Position numbers and translations under genes: made by a program. Under the pieces are notes generated by a model. The model was not told the origin of the DNA and ran no database searches. It was given only the letters and a program-made list of their open reading frames with translations. This document shows, piece by piece, positions 31,090 through 32,872 of a stretch of DNA of 32,872 nucleotides. This DNA is from JBBTQS01 sp964627055. GTDB lineage: Bacteria; Patescibacteriota; Patescibacteriia; Magasanikbacterales; JBBTQS01. Position 1 is the first letter of the stretch; every line of letters begins with the position of its first letter. Location: the NCBI GenBank assembly GCA_964627055.1, contig CAZVGV010000010.1, positions 1-32,872 of the forward strand, in the 5' to 3' direction.

Positions 31090-32547
31090 ATGGCTGGAAA
31101 GGCTGAAACTCGATCAATAGCGAGTAATACGCTTTGGATGACACTCGCATCTATTGCCCAAAAGGTAATTTCTTTTGGGTATTTTTGGTTCATCGCACAC
31201 CAGCTTCCACTTGAGACCCTGGGTCTGTATACATTTGCATTATCGTACACAACGCTATTTTCCATCGGTACTGATATTGGAATGGCATCGGTGTTGGTTC
31301 GCGATGGAGCAACAGATCGATCGCAACTGCTAGGACTGTATCGGCGTATGATGCGCTTGAAGGTCATTGCCTCGGCGATTACCTATGGCGCACTCATTGC
31401 TGTGGCATTGCTCGTTGGATATGGCGCTGAGAAGTTGGTTCTGATTGCGATTGCTGGAGTGGCGATGGTGCTCGATTCCGTGCATTTGACCAATTATGCT
31501 GCACTGCGCGCGCTCCATGACACCAGATATGAGGCAATAGGAATGGTCGGAAGCCAGGCACTTACGCTTGTGATTGGTGGTGTGGCGTTGACCATGGGAG
31601 CGCCACTTGGATTCTTGATTTCTGCATATGCAATAAGCAGCGCGCTCAACGTGGTGTGGAGCACGGTGCGTCTCATGCGACATCCCGAAGTCGTTGCGCT
31701 ACGCAAGGCACGCGCTGTGGAAGCTGTCGTGTCATCCTGGACCATTGTGCAGATGGCGTTTCCGTTTGCTCTGGCAGGGATCTTCACGCGTGTATATGCG
31801 TCACTAGATGCGGTTCTGTTGGAACGACTCGCAGGAGACGCCGCATTGGGTCTGTATAGCGCGCCGTATAAGATCGCTTTTGCATTCCAATTCATCCCTA
31901 TGGCGCTTGTTGCATCACTCTATCCGTTGTTGAGTCATCTTGCTGCGCACGATCGTGCACGTATTGCGCCAGTGTTTCGTGCTGCGATGGTGTACCTACT
32001 TGCGATTGCTATTCCGCTGTTTGCAGGAACGGTTGTAATGGGGGAAACAGTGCTTGTCGTATTGTTTGGCGCTAAGTATTCCGGTGCCGGAACAATTCTG
32101 TCGCTTATGATGGCGAGTCTGATCTTTGCCTTTGCGAGTTTTCCTGTTGGGTCGGTACTCAATGCAATGCATAAACAGCAGGTGCAAACCATGATCATGG
32201 GTGTGGTGATGGTCGTCAATGCGGTATTGAACTTTTTGTTAATTCCGCAGTGGGGTGCTACAGGTGCTGCAATTGCGGCAGTAGCTGGGTATGGGGTGTT
32301 GTTTGTAGCAGGCAGCATATCCATGCACAAGATTGCTCCTATTGCGTGGGGAGTGTTGTGGGCTGATGTGGCGCGTATCAGTGTGGCTGCAATGGTAATG
32401 GCTGCAGCATTGGTTGGAATGGAGACATTGGCATGGAATTTTCCAGTGCTGATTCGTGTTCTTATCGGCTGTGTGATCTACGGTGTGTTGTTCATGGCAG
32501 TTGGCGGCGTAGCGTTATTGCGTCTCCGGTCAGCAATGTCACGATAG
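31090..32547 (+). CDS. Polysaccharide/oligosaccharide flippase (MATE/MurJ-like superfamily)
   Basis: 485 residues with about 12-14 membrane spans and few charged residues. Early segment NTLWMTLASIAQKVISFGYF followed by LPLETLGLYTFALSYTTLF is typical of Wzx-type flippases (N-W-...-G-x-YxxA). The rest keeps pairs of spans with conserved G/A and small loops (AGTILSLMMASLIFAFAS, GATGAAIAAVAGYGVLF). It likely moves lipid-linked sugar units across the membrane for surface glycan assembly. Its neighbours are glycosyltransferases, which supports a cell-surface glycan cluster. MurJ itself is possible but less likely from sequence and context. Confidence 0.8.
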   Translation: MAGKAETRSIASNTLWMTLASIAQKVISFGYFWFIAHQLPLETLGLYTFALSYTTLFSIGTDIGMASVLVRDGATDRSQLLGLYRRMMRLKVIASAITYGALIAVALLVGYGAEKLVLIAIAGVAMVLDSVHLTNYAALRALHDTRYEAIGMVGSQALTLVIGGVALTMGAPLGFLISAYAISSALNVVWSTVRLMRHPEVVALRKARAVEAVVSSWTIVQMAFPFALAGIFTRVYASLDAVLLERLAGDAALGLYSAPYKIAFAFQFIPMALVASLYPLLSHLAAHDRARIAPVFRAAMVYLLAIAIPLFAGTVVMGETVLVVLFGAKYSGAGTILSLMMASLIFAFASFPVGSVLNAMHKQQVQTMIMGVVMVVNAVLNFLLIPQWGATGAAIAAVAGYGVLFVAGSISMHKIAPIAWGVLWADVARISVAAMVMAAALVGMETLAWNFPVLIRVLIGCVIYGVLFMAVGGVALLRLRSAMSR

Positions 32548-32548
32548 T

Positions 32549-32872
32549 ATGCAAAAGCACATCGTATTATGCACGCATGAATACACGCCAGACCATGGGG
32601 GAGTGGCGCGGTATCTGTCTGGATTGGTAGCGCATAGTGAGACGCCGGTTGCAGTAGAGCGTTTGGATCGAACCGCGCGGTGGTTCGATGTGTGTATCGC
32701 GCTTTGGAAGGCAACGGCTCAACGCGAGCAGATTGAGGAAGTATGGTGTAGCCATATATTTCCGATTGGTACAGCGTGCTACATCATATCGTGGGTGCGT
32801 CGAATTCCGTACGTCGTGTACTTTCATGGTATGGATATCGAACGCGTAGCGCAGCATCGCGGTTGGAAGCAG
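32549..32872 (+). CDS. Glycosyltransferase family 4, N-terminal part (runs off the window)
   Basis: 108 residues in frame to the last base. It starts MQKHIVLCTHEYTPDHGGVA, with the GT4 start pattern (strand, then P-x-x-GG-V-x-R-Y) and later VVYFHGMDIER, where HG matches the donor-domain motif of GT-B enzymes. It starts 1 base after the flippase stop, so the two are co-transcribed. It likely adds a sugar to the glycan moved by the flippase. The sugar specificity cannot be told. Confidence 0.75.
   Translation, partial: MQKHIVLCTHEYTPDHGGVARYLSGLVAHSETPVAVERLDRTARWFDVCIALWKATAQREQIEEVWCSHIFPIGTACYIISWVRRIPYVVYFHGMDIERVAQHRGWKQ

Noticed and set aside
1..32872. CRISPR arrays, rRNA genes, tRNA genes, insertion sequences
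   Set aside because: Looked for regular spaced repeats, rRNA-like blocks, TTCGA-type T-arms with cloverleaf, and transposase motifs; none could be supported.

Overview
The window looks like the chromosome of a Candidate Phyla Radiation (Patescibacteria) bacterium carrying a prophage. The host assignment is inference. It rests on a shortened alanyl-tRNA synthetase (599 aa, no C-Ala domain), an RNA polymerase alpha subunit without its C-terminal domain (229 aa), a short L13, a divergent SecDF pair and a VirD4/HerA-like ATPase with a dedicated membrane partner. TGA is used as a stop, for example at 11793-11795, 14873-14875 and 20656-20658, so the TGA=Gly code of Gracilibacteria/Absconditabacteria does not apply.

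Positions 1 to about 15,045 are a prophage; its left end lies outside the window. In order it encodes: the tail end of a possible capsid gene; small head or decoration proteins; a virion-associated amidase with a duplicated beta domain (1683-3329); a putative head-tail adaptor; a propeller-like structural protein; a tail fibre broken by a one-base frameshift near 5850; a coiled-coil protein; a 1238-aa putative internal virion protein; a lysis cassette (holin-like, amidase, second holin-like) closed by a strong terminator at 13014-13040; a control region with paired operators and a highly structured leader; a tyrosine integrase; and a small HTH regulator with a consensus promoter. A 57-codon membrane-protein gene is hidden on the minus strand at 11784-11957. 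No terminase or portal gene is visible, so packaging genes must lie to the left.

Positions about 15,046-15,982 are a junction region with no obvious host genes. It holds a minus-strand non-coding RNA candidate (about 15060-15318) with its own promoter and terminator, and an unrecognised minus-strand gene (15460-15840) with a canonical promoter, a Shine-Dalgarno site and a hairpin beside the ribosome site. The attachment site probably lies here or just before, but without the other end it cannot be placed.

Positions 15,983-32,872 are host genes, all on the plus strand: secD (with two parvulin-like modules inserted in its extracytoplasmic domain), secF, a small membrane protein, a T4SS-like membrane protein and ATPase pair, mnmA, alaS, a GT-C type membrane glycosyltransferase, then the ribosomal/transcription cluster infA-rpmJ-rpsM-rpsK-rpsD-rpoA-rplQ-rplM-rpsI from one consensus promoter, and finally an envelope polysaccharide flippase and the start of a GT4 glycosyltransferase.

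One signal runs through host and phage alike. Start codons mostly lack a Shine-Dalgarno sequence, but the base just before ATG is T in about 31 of 37 ATG starts examined. This suggests initiation relies on an extended UAUG signal that the phage shares. The strongest candidates for something undescribed are the SecD-parvulin fusion, the structured RNA before the integrase, the minus-strand RNA at 15060-15318, and the shared T-ATG start signal.
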